This document shows positions 34,174 through 42,645 of a stretch of DNA of 64,000 nt, piece by piece (the stretch's first letter is position 1; each line of letters begins with the position of its first letter). Under the pieces are notes generated by a model. It ran no database searches. It saw only the letters and a program-made list of their open reading frames with translations, and was not told the DNA's origin. Source of the DNA: an uncultured Collinsella sp. (lineage in GTDB: Bacteria; Actinomycetota; Coriobacteriia; Coriobacteriales; Coriobacteriaceae); contig CAAEON010000018.1 of the NCBI GenBank assembly GCA_900757615.1, positions 1-64,000 of the forward strand, in the 5' to 3' direction. Both the position numbers and the translations under genes were made by a program.

Positions 34174-35106
34174 ATGTTCTACACGCTAACCGCTAACCCG
34201 GCTGTCGACATGACGGTTTCGAGTTCTCCGCTCGAGCCCGACGAGAACGTCCGCACCGGCTCGGCCAGCTACACGGCTAACGGCAAGGGCCTCGACGTGT
34301 CCTTCGCCTTTAAGAAGATGGGCGTCGACACCGTCGCGCTCGGCTTCTTCGCTGGCTTCACGGGCAAGTTCATCGTCGAGGAGGTCATGAACCTGGGTTG
34401 CCTCTGCCGCCCGGTCTGGACCGACGGTATCACGCGCATCAACACCTACGTCAACGATGGCCAGCACGAGTACGGCATCCTGAACCCCGGCGCCCCGATC
34501 ACGCCGCAGCACCAGGAGGAGCTCTACAACATCCTGGACACCGCGGGCGATCTTGAGTGCCTGATCGTCTCCGGCTCCGTGCCTCCCAAAGCCACGCCCG
34601 ACTTCCTGGCTCAGGTCATGGAGCACGCTCAGGCTCGTGGCGCCGACGTCGTCCTGGACCTTTCCTCCGACAAGCTCAAGGAGCTCGCTCACAAGAAGCC
34701 GCTGCTCATCAAGCCGAACCATCACGAGATGAAGGCCATCTTCGGCGTGCCGGTCGACACCGACGACGAGGTTCGCGTTGCCATGAAGATGGCTCACGAC
34801 GCTGGCGTTCAGAACGTGCTGCTCACCCGTGGTAGCCGCGGCGACGCTTACTTCTCCAACGGCGAGGACATCTGGTACGCCAAGCGTGAGTTCAACATCA
34901 AGCTGGTTTCTTCCGTCTGCGCCGGCGACTGCACCCTCGCTGCGTTCCTGCACAAGTGGTACAGGGATCGCGACAACGTCGAGGAGGCCATGAAGCTCGC
35001 TATGGCCACCGGCGCCAACGTTGCCGAGTCCGTCGGCATCGGCGACTTCGGTCACGTCGACGAGTACAGCAAGCGCGTTGCTGTCCGCAAGCTCGATCGT
35101 CAGTAA
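34174..35106 (+). CDS. PfkB-family kinase, probable 1-phosphofructokinase (copy 1)
   Basis: A 310-residue ribokinase-fold sugar kinase starting MFYTLTANPAVDMTV, the typical hexose-phosphate kinase N-terminus. The catalytic-base Asp is in SVCAGDCTLAAF, where the family more often has GAGDS; the Asp itself is kept. The substrate loop reads TANGKGLDVS instead of the usual GGKG. Next to a fructose PTS, the likely reaction is fructose-1-phosphate to fructose-1,6-bisphosphate. The following gene is a paralogue. Confidence 0.82.
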   Translation: MFYTLTANPAVDMTVSSSPLEPDENVRTGSASYTANGKGLDVSFAFKKMGVDTVALGFFAGFTGKFIVEEVMNLGCLCRPVWTDGITRINTYVNDGQHEYGILNPGAPITPQHQEELYNILDTAGDLECLIVSGSVPPKATPDFLAQVMEHAQARGADVVLDLSSDKLKELAHKKPLLIKPNHHEMKAIFGVPVDTDDEVRVAMKMAHDAGVQNVLLTRGSRGDAYFSNGEDIWYAKREFNIKLVSSVCAGDCTLAAFLHKWYRDRDNVEEAMKLAMATGANVAESVGIGDFGHVDEYSKRVAVRKLDRQ

Positions 35107-35134
35107 TCGAAACACGACATATTCGTGCGCATGC

Positions 35135-35165
35135 GGCGCCCCGGTTTCGGCCGGGGCGCCTTTTT
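35135..35165 (+). terminator. Terminator between the two PfkB genes
   Basis: GGCGCCCCGG (35135-35144) pairs perfectly with CCGGGGCGCC (35151-35160), followed by TTTTT. Confidence 0.9.
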
Positions 35166-35294
35166 GTTCCGGCATGGGGGAGAGGTGTCCTTCCGTACTT
35201 CATCGCTTCCACACCGTTCACCGAGTTGTCCTAGCCTTTTGTCGATGCGTGGAATATACTTTCATTAACACGTTGCTTCGTGAAAGGAACATTC

Positions 35295-36227
35295 ATGATT
35301 TACACGCTCACTGCAAATCCCGCCATTGACTACAACATCGCCTGCGACGGCCTTGCTGCCAACACCGTCACGCGTACCCGCAACGCCGTCTACACGCCCA
35401 ACGGCAAGGGCCTCAACGTCTCGTTTACGCTTGACCACTACGGTGTCGACACCACGATCCTGGGTTTCTTCGCCGGCTTCTCGGGCGAGTTTATCGTTAA
35501 GGGCGCTGAGGCCCTGGGCGTGCCCGTCAAGCCCGTGTGGACCGACGGCATCACGCGCGTCAACGTGTTCCTCAACGCCGGCCCCGACACCGAGTACAAC
35601 ATGGTCAACGCCGGTGCCGCCATCAACGAGGCCAACGAGCAGGAGATGTTTGAGCTCATCGATTCGCTCGATGACATGACCTGCCTGGTCATCAGCGGCT
35701 CGCTGCCTCCCAACACTTCCGAGGGCTTCCTGGCCGAGGTCCTGCGCCGCGTCAAGGCCAAGGGGGCCGAGTTCGTCCTCGATATCTCGAGCCATCAGCT
35801 GGCAGACCTCATTGCCATGGAGCCGCTGCTGATCAAGCCTAATGACGACGAGCTGCTCGACATCTTTGGCATCAAGGTGAGCGGTGGCGACGATGAGTCC
35901 GTCAAGGGCGCCATGGCCGAGCTGCACGCCAAGGGCGCTAAGAACGTGCTGCTGACGCTCGGCGGCGACGGCGCGTACTTCTCCAACGGCGAACACATCT
36001 GGTTTGCCAACCGTACCTTTGAGGTCAAGCTGCTGTCGACCGTTTGCGCCGGTGACTCTTCGCTGGCCGCCTTCCTGTCCGTGTGGCACGACGCCCCGGA
36101 GCGCGTCGAGGACGCCCTGCGTCTCTCGATGGCCACCGGCGCCAACGTGGTCGAGTGCCCCGGTCTGGGCGATTTTGCCAAGGTGGACGAATATAAGAAG
36201 CACATCGAGGTTCGCCAGGTCTGCTAG
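35295..36227 (+). CDS. PfkB-family kinase, probable 1-phosphofructokinase (copy 2)
   Basis: 310 residues, clearly a tandem duplicate of the preceding gene (shared TLTANPA, GFFAGFSGEFIV, VWTDGITRVN, YFSNGEHIWFA). Here the catalytic motif is TVCAGDSSLAAF, closer to the consensus, and the substrate loop is TPNGKGLNVS. The ATG at 35295 follows AAAGGAA. A terminator upstream and TATACT at 35255-35260 suggest its own promoter, so the two copies may be differently expressed. The substrates could differ (for instance tagatose-6-phosphate). Confidence 0.82.
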   Translation: MIYTLTANPAIDYNIACDGLAANTVTRTRNAVYTPNGKGLNVSFTLDHYGVDTTILGFFAGFSGEFIVKGAEALGVPVKPVWTDGITRVNVFLNAGPDTEYNMVNAGAAINEANEQEMFELIDSLDDMTCLVISGSLPPNTSEGFLAEVLRRVKAKGAEFVLDISSHQLADLIAMEPLLIKPNDDELLDIFGIKVSGGDDESVKGAMAELHAKGAKNVLLTLGGDGAYFSNGEHIWFANRTFEVKLLSTVCAGDSSLAAFLSVWHDAPERVEDALRLSMATGANVVECPGLGDFAKVDEYKKHIEVRQVC

Positions 36228-36249
36228 CCGCATCGATACGTCGTTGCCG

Positions 36250-36286
36250 AACACCCGCTTTGGATTACCAAGGCGGGTGTTTTTTG
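36250..36286 (+). terminator. Terminator after the second PfkB gene
   Basis: AACACCCGC (36250-36258) pairs with GCGGGTGTT (36273-36281), with a further TTGG/CCAA stem inside and a T-run. Confidence 0.9.
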
Positions 36287-36422
36287 CGCGCTGAACGTAT
36301 GTGGCGTCTGCTGTCTTGATTTATCTAATCGACGACGCGATTGCGTGTGCGTGTTTTCTCGTTTCTTGCTAGACTTCTTGAGAACCATCGATTTACGCTC
36401 AAAAGTGCAGGAGGCCATAGGC

Positions 36423-37817
36423 ATGTGCAATGTTTCGCTCAACGGTACTCAACCGTCCGATGCGTCCCTGTGCGTCCTGCGCGCGTTTGAGGCGGCTGGT
36501 CTTGAGGCTTGGTACGTGGGCGGTTGGGTGCGCGACGCCTTGATGGGGTGCCCCAGCCACGATGTTGATATGTGCTGTAGCGGCCTGTGGCAGGAGTCTA
36601 AATCGGCGCTCGAGGCCGCCGGCATCGCGGTTGTGGAGTCCGGCATTAAATTTGGCGGAATCACGGCTATTTCCGATGGCGAGCGTATCGAGGTCACCAC
36701 GTACCGTCTGGATGGCTTTTACACCGATGGTCGCCATCCCCAGAGTGTGGAGCGTGCCGCCTCGCTCGAGGACGATCTGGCGCGCCGCGACTTTACTGTC
36801 AACGCCATGGCCTGGCATCCCGAGCGCGGGCTTGTCGACCGCTATGACGGCCAGGGTGATCTGGAGCGCAAGCTGATTCGCGCTGTCGGCGATCCCAAGC
36901 GCCGCTTTAACGAGGACGCCCTGCGCATGCTGCGTGCGGTACGCTTTGCCTGCCGCCTGGACTTTATGATTGAGCCCGAGACTAAGCGCGCGCTTGCCGA
37001 GTGTGCGCCGCTGCTCGATGCGGTGGCGCGTGAGCGTGTGGGTATTGAGCTCGAGGGCATTCTTTCGACCGGTCATGGGGGAGACGCGATGCTCCGCTAC
37101 CCCGAGCTCATCTGCGCCGCCGTGCCCGAGCTTGCGCCCGCTCGCGGGTTTGATCAAAGCAGTGTCTATCATGCGTTTAACGTCTACGAGCATATCGCCC
37201 GCGTGCTGACGGTGGCAGGGGAGCTGGCGCTGTGCGACGGCGTCGCGCCCTCGTCGAGCCTTATGTGGGCGGCGTTTTTGCACGATGTGTCCAAGCCCGA
37301 GTGCTTTACGGTCGATCACGCCGGCAGCGGACACTTCTACGGTCATCCCGAGCTCGGCGCCAAGAAAGCGCGCGCCATTATGGATCGCCTGGCGCTCTCG
37401 CACGACCTGGTGCGCGACGTGTGCCTGCTCATCAAATATCACGACAAGCCACTGCGCCCCGAGCGCTCCTGCCTGCTCAATATGATGCGCGCGCTTTCGG
37501 GCGAGGGCGTCGACACGCCGCGTCTGATGGACGAGCTCATGGATCTTAAGCGTGCTGACACACTTGGCAAGGCCCCGTCGTGCTTCTATTACGTCGAGAC
37601 GATTGAGGAGATGCGCGCGATGGCGCACGAGCTGCTGAAGGCGGGGGAGCCCTATACGCTCAAGATGCTCGCCATTAACGGCGGCGACCTGATCCGCGCC
37701 GGTGTGAAGCCGGGGCCCGAGCTAGGCCAGCTACTCAACTCCGCCCTCGACGCCGTGATCGAAGATAACATTTCCAACGAGCGCGAAGCTCTTTTGGTCC
37801 ATCTCAACTTGAATTAG
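36423..37817 (+). CDS. cca: CCA tRNA nucleotidyltransferase
   Basis: A 464-residue class II nucleotidyltransferase with a C-terminal HD region. VGGWVRDALMG (32-42) and the two metal Asp in SHDVD (47 and 49) define the head. RRDFTVNAMAW and EDALRMLRAVRFA are the neck motifs. FLHDVSKPE and YHDKP mark the HD domain. It adds or repairs CCA on tRNA. AGGAGG precedes the ATG at 36423, and a TGCTAGACT extended -10 (36367-36375) lies upstream. It is next to two tRNA genes that already encode CCA. Confidence 0.93.
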   Translation: MCNVSLNGTQPSDASLCVLRAFEAAGLEAWYVGGWVRDALMGCPSHDVDMCCSGLWQESKSALEAAGIAVVESGIKFGGITAISDGERIEVTTYRLDGFYTDGRHPQSVERAASLEDDLARRDFTVNAMAWHPERGLVDRYDGQGDLERKLIRAVGDPKRRFNEDALRMLRAVRFACRLDFMIEPETKRALAECAPLLDAVARERVGIELEGILSTGHGGDAMLRYPELICAAVPELAPARGFDQSSVYHAFNVYEHIARVLTVAGELALCDGVAPSSSLMWAAFLHDVSKPECFTVDHAGSGHFYGHPELGAKKARAIMDRLALSHDLVRDVCLLIKYHDKPLRPERSCLLNMMRALSGEGVDTPRLMDELMDLKRADTLGKAPSCFYYVETIEEMRAMAHELLKAGEPYTLKMLAINGGDLIRAGVKPGPELGQLLNSALDAVIEDNISNEREALLVHLNLN

Positions 37818-37881
37818 CTATCCTGTTTACCTGCGTGTTCCATAACCTGCCGACAATTATTCGGCAATTTGGAATTTCTTC

Positions 37882-37910
37882 TTGCGCTGACGTTTTTTGT
37901 CCCGTAATAT
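37882..37910 (+). promoter_or_regulatory. Promoter of the tRNA-Glu pair
   Basis: TTGCGC (37882-37887) and TAATAT (37905-37910) are spaced 17 bp, 34 bp before the first tRNA. Confidence 0.65.
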
Positions 37911-37944
37911 ATTTCCTCGCAGCACGGCAGTGCAGATGTCATGT

Positions 37945-38021
37945 GGCCCGTTCGTCTAGCGGTTTAGGACGCCGCCCTCTCAAGGCGGAGATCACCAGTT
38001 CGAATCTGGTACGGGCTACCA
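37945..38021 (+). tRNA. tRNA-Glu (CTC), copy 1
   Basis: A full cloverleaf can be drawn: acceptor GGCCCGT/ACGGGCT (first pair G-U), and an anticodon stem CCGCC/GGCGG around CTCTCAA with anticodon CTC. The T arm CCAGTTCGAATCTGG follows. The discriminator is A and the CCA end is encoded. It reads GAG codons, the favoured Glu codon in this GC-rich genome. Confidence 0.96.
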
Positions 38022-38043
38022 CTTCTTTTCTGCTGAGGCTTAT

Positions 38044-38120
38044 GGCCCGTTCGTCTAGCGGTTTAGGACGCCGCCCTCTCAAGGCGGAGATCACCAGTTC
38101 GAATCTGGTACGGGCTACCA
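38044..38120 (+). tRNA. tRNA-Glu (CTC), copy 2
   Basis: Identical in all 77 bases to the copy 22 bp upstream, including the encoded CCA. The pair is a recent or concerted tandem duplication, probably co-transcribed from the promoter at 37882 and ended by the terminator that follows. Confidence 0.96.
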
Positions 38121-38130
38121 CGCATCTGAT

Positions 38131-38163
38131 ACCCGGACTTCCCATGGAAGGCCGGGTTTTTTA
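38131..38163 (+). terminator. Terminator of the tRNA operon
   Basis: ACCCGG-CTTCC (38131-38142) pairs with GGAAG-CCGGGT (38146-38157) with small bulges and a T-run. Confidence 0.88.
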
Positions 38164-38270
38164 TTATCAAACAACCGTCTGCAATTCCCGTTTGAACAAG
38201 AGCTTTGCGTTCTGCTTATGGCCCTTACGGGTACAATTACCAAGATATTTTGACTGTTAGAAGGAGTCTC

Positions 38271-39578
38271 ATGACGGAGTCCTCTCAGCATACGTCCAAG
38301 CCCCAGGTCGAGGTTGAGGCCTCGGGCGGCGATGACAATAAGAGTGCACGCCGCGGCGCCATCTTTATCGGCGTCGTGCTGGTGGGTTATATCGTCTATC
38401 TGGTGGTAACCGGGCAGATGGGGCAGTTTTGGGCCGCTATGTCGAGCGTCCAGGCGCCCTGGCTCGTTGCCGCGTGTCTATGCATGTTCATGTATCTGTT
38501 CTTTGGCATTGTGGCCTATGCGATCGCCGTCTGGCTCGACCCCAATTCACCCGTCGGCATCCGCGACCTGATCTCGGTCGAGGCGAGTGGCATCTTCTTT
38601 GGCAACCTCACGCCCATGATGATGGGCTCGACTCCCGCCCAGATCTACCGCCTGACCAAGGCGGGCCAAAATGTCGGCGAGGCCGGAGCCACGCAGTTCA
38701 CACGCTTTATCGTGTACCAGTTTGGCCTCGTTGCCTGGGGTGCTATCCTACTGCTTGCTCGCTTGCCGTTTTTTGCCGAGCGCTATGGCGACATGACGCT
38801 GCTGTGCGTCTTTAGCTTTGGTGGGCACTGCTGCATCTTGCTGGGCATCTTCGCCGTCGCGCTCATGCCTAAGACCGTCACGCGCGTTGCCCATTGCATC
38901 ATCAATTGGCTCGAGCGCATAGGTGTCTCGGCCACTAAGATTGAGGGATGGCGCACGTTTGTCGACGGCGAGATCTACTCCTTCTCCGAGAAGTTCAAGC
39001 TTTCGGCCGGACATTTTTCTTCCATGCTGCTCACCGTGTTTATCACCATGCTGCAGCTCGCGTTTTTCTATCTGGTTCCGTATTTCCTGATGCTTGCCTT
39101 TGGCCATCACGAGGTCGACTTTTTCTCGGTCATGGCCGCGAGCGCCTTTGTCCAGCTTCTGAGCTCTGCGGTTCCCTTGCCCGGTGGAACTGGTGGCGCT
39201 GAGGGCGGCTTTGCATTGTTCTTGGGTCATTTCTTTGGGTCGGCTTCGACCGCCGGCTATCTGCTGTGGCGCCTCATTACGTTTATTGCGCCGACCATTT
39301 TGGCTGCGCCCCTGCTGGGACTTAAGAGCGCCCACAACGAGAGCATCCATGCGCGCTGGGATCGCGTGATGCGCAAACTCGGCCGCACGTCTCAGACGCC
39401 CTCTGCGCCCACTAAGCCGCACCCCACGAATGCGGTTACCGTTGATCCCAAGAAGCACGCTCAGAAGGCTTCTGGGATCGCTAAGCCGGCTCATAAAGCC
39501 TATGTGCGCCAGACAGGCGACGGTATTCGCGTATCTCCGTCGGCACTCAATAAGAAGAAGCACCCTAAGTCGCAGTAG
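38271..39578 (+). CDS. UPF0104 / lysylphosphatidylglycerol synthase-like integral membrane protein
   Basis: A 435-residue protein with about seven or eight membrane spans between residues 25 and 345. The family-typical segments GNLTPMMMGSTPAQIYRL and PLPGGTGGAEGGFALFLG are present. It matches the flippase half of MprF (YbhN/UPF0104) without the catalytic synthase domain. Both tails are hydrophilic, and the C-terminus is Lys/Pro/Thr-rich. It likely moves a lipid or lipid-linked molecule across the membrane. AAGGAG precedes the ATG at 38271. Confidence 0.82.
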   Translation: MTESSQHTSKPQVEVEASGGDDNKSARRGAIFIGVVLVGYIVYLVVTGQMGQFWAAMSSVQAPWLVAACLCMFMYLFFGIVAYAIAVWLDPNSPVGIRDLISVEASGIFFGNLTPMMMGSTPAQIYRLTKAGQNVGEAGATQFTRFIVYQFGLVAWGAILLLARLPFFAERYGDMTLLCVFSFGGHCCILLGIFAVALMPKTVTRVAHCIINWLERIGVSATKIEGWRTFVDGEIYSFSEKFKLSAGHFSSMLLTVFITMLQLAFFYLVPYFLMLAFGHHEVDFFSVMAASAFVQLLSSAVPLPGGTGGAEGGFALFLGHFFGSASTAGYLLWRLITFIAPTILAAPLLGLKSAHNESIHARWDRVMRKLGRTSQTPSAPTKPHPTNAVTVDPKKHAQKASGIAKPAHKAYVRQTGDGIRVSPSALNKKKHPKSQ

Positions 39579-39627
39579 GGCAGTCGTGCGTTCTTCATGA
39601 TGCGGGGCATATTTGTGCTGTATGGGG

Positions 39628-39651
39628 GATAATCCTCTTACGTAGATTATC
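39628..39651. promoter_or_regulatory. Candidate operator of the TetR regulator
   Basis: GATAATC (39628-39634) and GATTATC (39645-39651) are exact reverse complements with a 10-base spacer, 44 bp before the TetR start. This suits an autoregulatory site. Confidence 0.5.
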
Positions 39652-39694
39652 TCTCATCTGTTGATGAATGCCCGTATATCGAAGGGACACGCCC

Positions 39695-40306
39695 ATGGCC
39701 ACCAGCAAACCGCGTATTGATCGCCGCATCGTTCGCAGCCGCAATGCCATCCTTTCCGCTTTCGAGCGCCTGCTCATGGAAAAGCCGCTGGCAGACATTA
39801 CGGTGAGTGCCATCGCGCGCGAGGCCAATGTCGACCGCAAGACCTTTTACGTTCACTTTGGTACGGTTGACGGCCTGCTCGATGCCATTGCCGTCGATGT
39901 GGTGGAGATGATTGTCGACTCGGTCGAGAAAACGCTTGCTTCAATGGACGGTGACACCAACGAGCGCGCCCTGGGCGCGGCGGCGACCTTCTTTAAAACC
40001 GTTAACGAGGCACTGTGCAACAACTTGGTGCTCAATCGTCAGCTGATCGAGAACATTCCGCTTGATGATTTTATGGCTCGTCTTCGTGCGCCGCTCGAGC
40101 ACGAGATTGCCGAGCGCGATTTGCTGCCCCAAGGTCTCAAGGACGAGATGTTCGATTACTATCTTGCGTTTTTGCTGTCCGGTATCATCGGCATCTATCG
40201 CACATGGGCACTGTCTGACGGCTCGGTTCCTATCGTGCGCGTCTCTGAGGTCGCCAACGACCTGACTCTCAATGGCCTGTCGAGTCTGGAATCTCGCTTG
40301 GATTAG
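39695..40306 (+). CDS. TetR/AcrR family transcriptional regulator
   Basis: A 203-residue regulator. The DNA-binding helix-turn-helix is in ITVSAIAREANVDRKTFYVHFG (about 38-58). The rest is a helical ligand and dimer domain resembling TetR_C_7-type proteins (LLSGIIGIYRTWALSDGS near the end). GAAGGG precedes the ATG at 39695. The ligand is unknown. It is the last gene of ordinary composition before the GC-rich island. Confidence 0.88.
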   Translation: MATSKPRIDRRIVRSRNAILSAFERLLMEKPLADITVSAIAREANVDRKTFYVHFGTVDGLLDAIAVDVVEMIVDSVEKTLASMDGDTNERALGAAATFFKTVNEALCNNLVLNRQLIENIPLDDFMARLRAPLEHEIAERDLLPQGLKDEMFDYYLAFLLSGIIGIYRTWALSDGSVPIVRVSEVANDLTLNGLSSLESRLD

Positions 40307-40308
40307 GT

Positions 40309-40386
40309 CTAGTTGGGCTCGTCGGCGTGGAAATTCCTGTTCACGAGGTTCTCTGGCGCCTTGGAGACCTCGCCGGCGTAGGAGCT
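40309..40386 (-). pseudogene. IS3-family transposase (OrfB) remnant
   Basis: Read leftward from 40386, the frame encodes SYAGEVSKAPENLVNR and NFHADEPN, then TAG. IS3/IS150-type OrfB transposases carry a very similar stretch just before the DDE core (SYxGE..PAPENL..R.FHADAPN.KWLTDI). Only 25 codons survive; a stop precedes them and the DDE domain is gone. It lies exactly at the boundary with the GC-rich island. The identification is from memory of the family. Confidence 0.7.
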
Positions 40387-40418
40387 TTAGCCTGAGGATC
40401 CTTAAATGAAAGTCCAGT

Positions 40419-41588
40419 TTATCCTTCCCACTCCAATTGGGAATCCTCCGATGCGCCTTCGCACGCTCGCATGACCTCGATACCATGCGAGTGTGCGAAC
40501 TCGACGAGCTCTGCGTTGCGGGCGTTTATGGTGCCGAAGGCGGCGGGGCACACAATAAGGCGCGCGCAGTGGACGAGGAGCTCTTTGGCGCGGGCTATGG
40601 TTTTATCCCCGATCGGCTCGAAGGCGCGCTCGGCCACGCATTCCGTCGCCAGGTCGCGCGCGAGCTCGCAGTCGATGTCCCCTTCGTGCAGAACGCCCGC
40701 GTAGAACGCCTTGCCCTGCCGAATGAGCTGGCGAAACACAGCCGACCCCGTACCTGCGCCGGCGATGACGAACGTGTGCGCATCGCCGTGTGGGCGCCCA
40801 ATTTCCACGCTGCCGAAGCGCTCGTTGAAGGTGCCATGTTGAAGGCCGTAGAGCTCGCCAATTGTCTCGCGCGTGAATATGTCCTCGGGTGCGCCGGCGC
40901 GGAAGACCCGGCCGCCCTTCACGCAAATCACCTTGTCGGCGCTTTTCTGCGCGAGCTCGAGTTCGTGGATGGACATGATGACGGCCACATTCCGCGATTT
41001 CGCAAGGTGGCGAAGTATTCGCAGCAGGTCGATCTGGTAGCGGATATCGAGATACGACGTGGGCTCGTCGAGAACGAGCACACGCGGATCCTGCGCGATG
41101 GCGCGTGCGAGCATGACGCGCTGGCGTTGCCCGTCGCTTATCTGCATGAAGTCGCGCTCGGCGAGTTCTTCCACATGTGCGGTTTTCATGGCCTCGTCGA
41201 CCCGACTATGGTCGTCGGGCGAGAGTGTGCCCATTCGCCCGGTGTAGGGATGCCTTCCCGTCTCTACGATATCGCGGCAGGTGAGGAGCTCGGTCCGGGG
41301 GCGATCCGTCAGCATAACGGCAAGGTTCCTTGCGAACTCCGCCGTCTTCCATCGGGAAATCTCCCGCCCGTCGAGCTCGACCGCGCCGGCAAGCGGTGCT
41401 AAATGGCGTGTGATGGTTTTCAAGATGGTCGACTTGCCCGAGCCGTTCGGCCCGATGAGCGCCACGACGTCGCCCGCGCGAACCTCCAGATCGACGCCTT
41501 TGACTACAACCTTCTTGTCGTAGCCCGCCGACAGGTTGCTTATGCGGAAAAGCGGAGCTCCGTCAGCCTGCGTTTTGGGCCGCGGCAT
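40419..41588 (-). CDS. FepC/BtuD-type ABC transporter ATPase with extra C-terminal domain
   Basis: ATPase of an iron-siderophore/heme/cobalamin-class importer. Walker A GPNGSGKST is at about 46-54 and Walker B is VLVLDEPTSYLD. The ABC signature is ISDGQ instead of LSGGQ. After the normal end of the domain, about 120 residues follow (from about 265, with VIAGAGTGSAVFRQLIRQGKAF). That extension is not part of standard FepC/BtuD, and its role is unknown to me. I start at ATG 41588 behind GGGGGAA; ATG 41600, right after the permease stop, is the alternative. Last gene of the riboswitch-controlled operon. Confidence 0.85.
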   Translation of the reverse strand: MPRPKTQADGAPLFRISNLSAGYDKKVVVKGVDLEVRAGDVVALIGPNGSGKSTILKTITRHLAPLAGAVELDGREISRWKTAEFARNLAVMLTDRPRTELLTCRDIVETGRHPYTGRMGTLSPDDHSRVDEAMKTAHVEELAERDFMQISDGQRQRVMLARAIAQDPRVLVLDEPTSYLDIRYQIDLLRILRHLAKSRNVAVIMSIHELELAQKSADKVICVKGGRVFRAGAPEDIFTRETIGELYGLQHGTFNERFGSVEIGRPHGDAHTFVIAGAGTGSAVFRQLIRQGKAFYAGVLHEGDIDCELARDLATECVAERAFEPIGDKTIARAKELLVHCARLIVCPAAFGTINARNAELVEFAHSHGIEVMRACEGASEDSQLEWEG

Positions 41589-41600
41589 GAATTCCCCCAT

Positions 41601-42641
41601 CTACCTCACCCGCTTCTTCAACATGAGCGCGATAACCACCGGCGCGCCGAAGATGGCGGTGACAGCGCTGATGGAAAGCTCGACGGGAGAGAACAGCGTG
41701 CGCGCGATCAAATCGCAGCCCGCGCAGAAGATGGCGCCTCCCAAGAAGCACGCAGGAATCACGCGGATGGGCTTCGACGACTTCAGCGCCGACTTCACGA
41801 GATGCGGAACCGCGATGCCTACGAACGACACCGGACCAGCGAACGCGGTCACGCAGGCGGAGAGCATGCTCGCTAGAAGGACGAGCACCACGCGGAAGCG
41901 TGCGACGTTCACGCCGACGCTTTTCGCGTAGGCCTCTCCCAGCTGGAAGGCGGAAAGGGGCTTCGATATCGCGAATACGCATGCGCTCACGGTGATCACC
42001 ACGACCGCGATGACCGCGACGTCGTCCCAGCTCGAACCCGAGAAGCTACCCAAAGACCAGTTGTGCAGGTTCACGATGGACTGGTCGTCGGCGAAGGCGA
42101 TGAGGAAGTTCGTCGCCGCCGAGCAGATGTATCCCACCATGACCCCCGCCACGATGAGCATGGCCATGGAACTTATGCGCCGTGCGATGAGGAGCACGAA
42201 GCCGATGGTGATAAGCGAGCCCAGAAACGCTGCGGCCACCATGGCCGGCGAGGACATGGCCTGGTTCGCGCCTAGAAGTACGATCATCGTAAGCGCGACG
42301 ATGAACTTTGCGCCCGAGGAGACGCCCAAGATGAACGGGTCGGCGATGGGGTTGTTGAAAAAAGTCTGCAGCAGGAACCCGGAGAGCGAAAGTGCCCCGC
42401 CGAGAAGCACGGCTGAAAGCACGCGCGGAAGGCGAATCTCCCAGATGACCTGGCTTTCCATGGAATTGGCCGCGCCGCCTGAAAGGATGCCGGGGATGTG
42501 GTCTGCGGGCACGAGCACGCTCCCGATGCACAGGTTGGCCCCGACGAGCACGATGAGGGCAACAGCGAGCAGCGCCGTCACGATGCGACACCGCGCAGCG
42601 CGCCCCGATTCGTCGTATGCCATGGAAAGCCGGCTTCTCAT
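41601..42641 (-). CDS. FecCD/BtuC-family ABC transporter permease
   Basis: A 346-residue inner-membrane permease with about ten hydrophobic spans, typical of the iron-siderophore/heme/B12 importer class. Family motifs such as VLSAVLLGGALSLSGFLLQ, NNPIADPFILGVSSGA and FVGIAVPHLVKS are present. It should form a homodimer with the ATPase encoded right after it. The substrate cannot be read from the permease; context suggests a corrinoid, heme-like tetrapyrrole or chelated metal. Confidence 0.9.
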   Translation of the reverse strand: MRSRLSMAYDESGRAARCRIVTALLAVALIVLVGANLCIGSVLVPADHIPGILSGGAANSMESQVIWEIRLPRVLSAVLLGGALSLSGFLLQTFFNNPIADPFILGVSSGAKFIVALTMIVLLGANQAMSSPAMVAAAFLGSLITIGFVLLIARRISSMAMLIVAGVMVGYICSAATNFLIAFADDQSIVNLHNWSLGSFSGSSWDDVAVIAVVVITVSACVFAISKPLSAFQLGEAYAKSVGVNVARFRVVLVLLASMLSACVTAFAGPVSFVGIAVPHLVKSALKSSKPIRVIPACFLGGAIFCAGCDLIARTLFSPVELSISAVTAIFGAPVVIALMLKKRVR

Positions 42642-42645
42642 GGTG

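Noticed and set aside
37945..38120. Direct repeat as a possible attachment site or CRISPR unit
   Set aside because: The repeat is exactly two complete tRNA-Glu genes with encoded CCA; two units with one short spacer are not a CRISPR array, and no integrase is adjacent.
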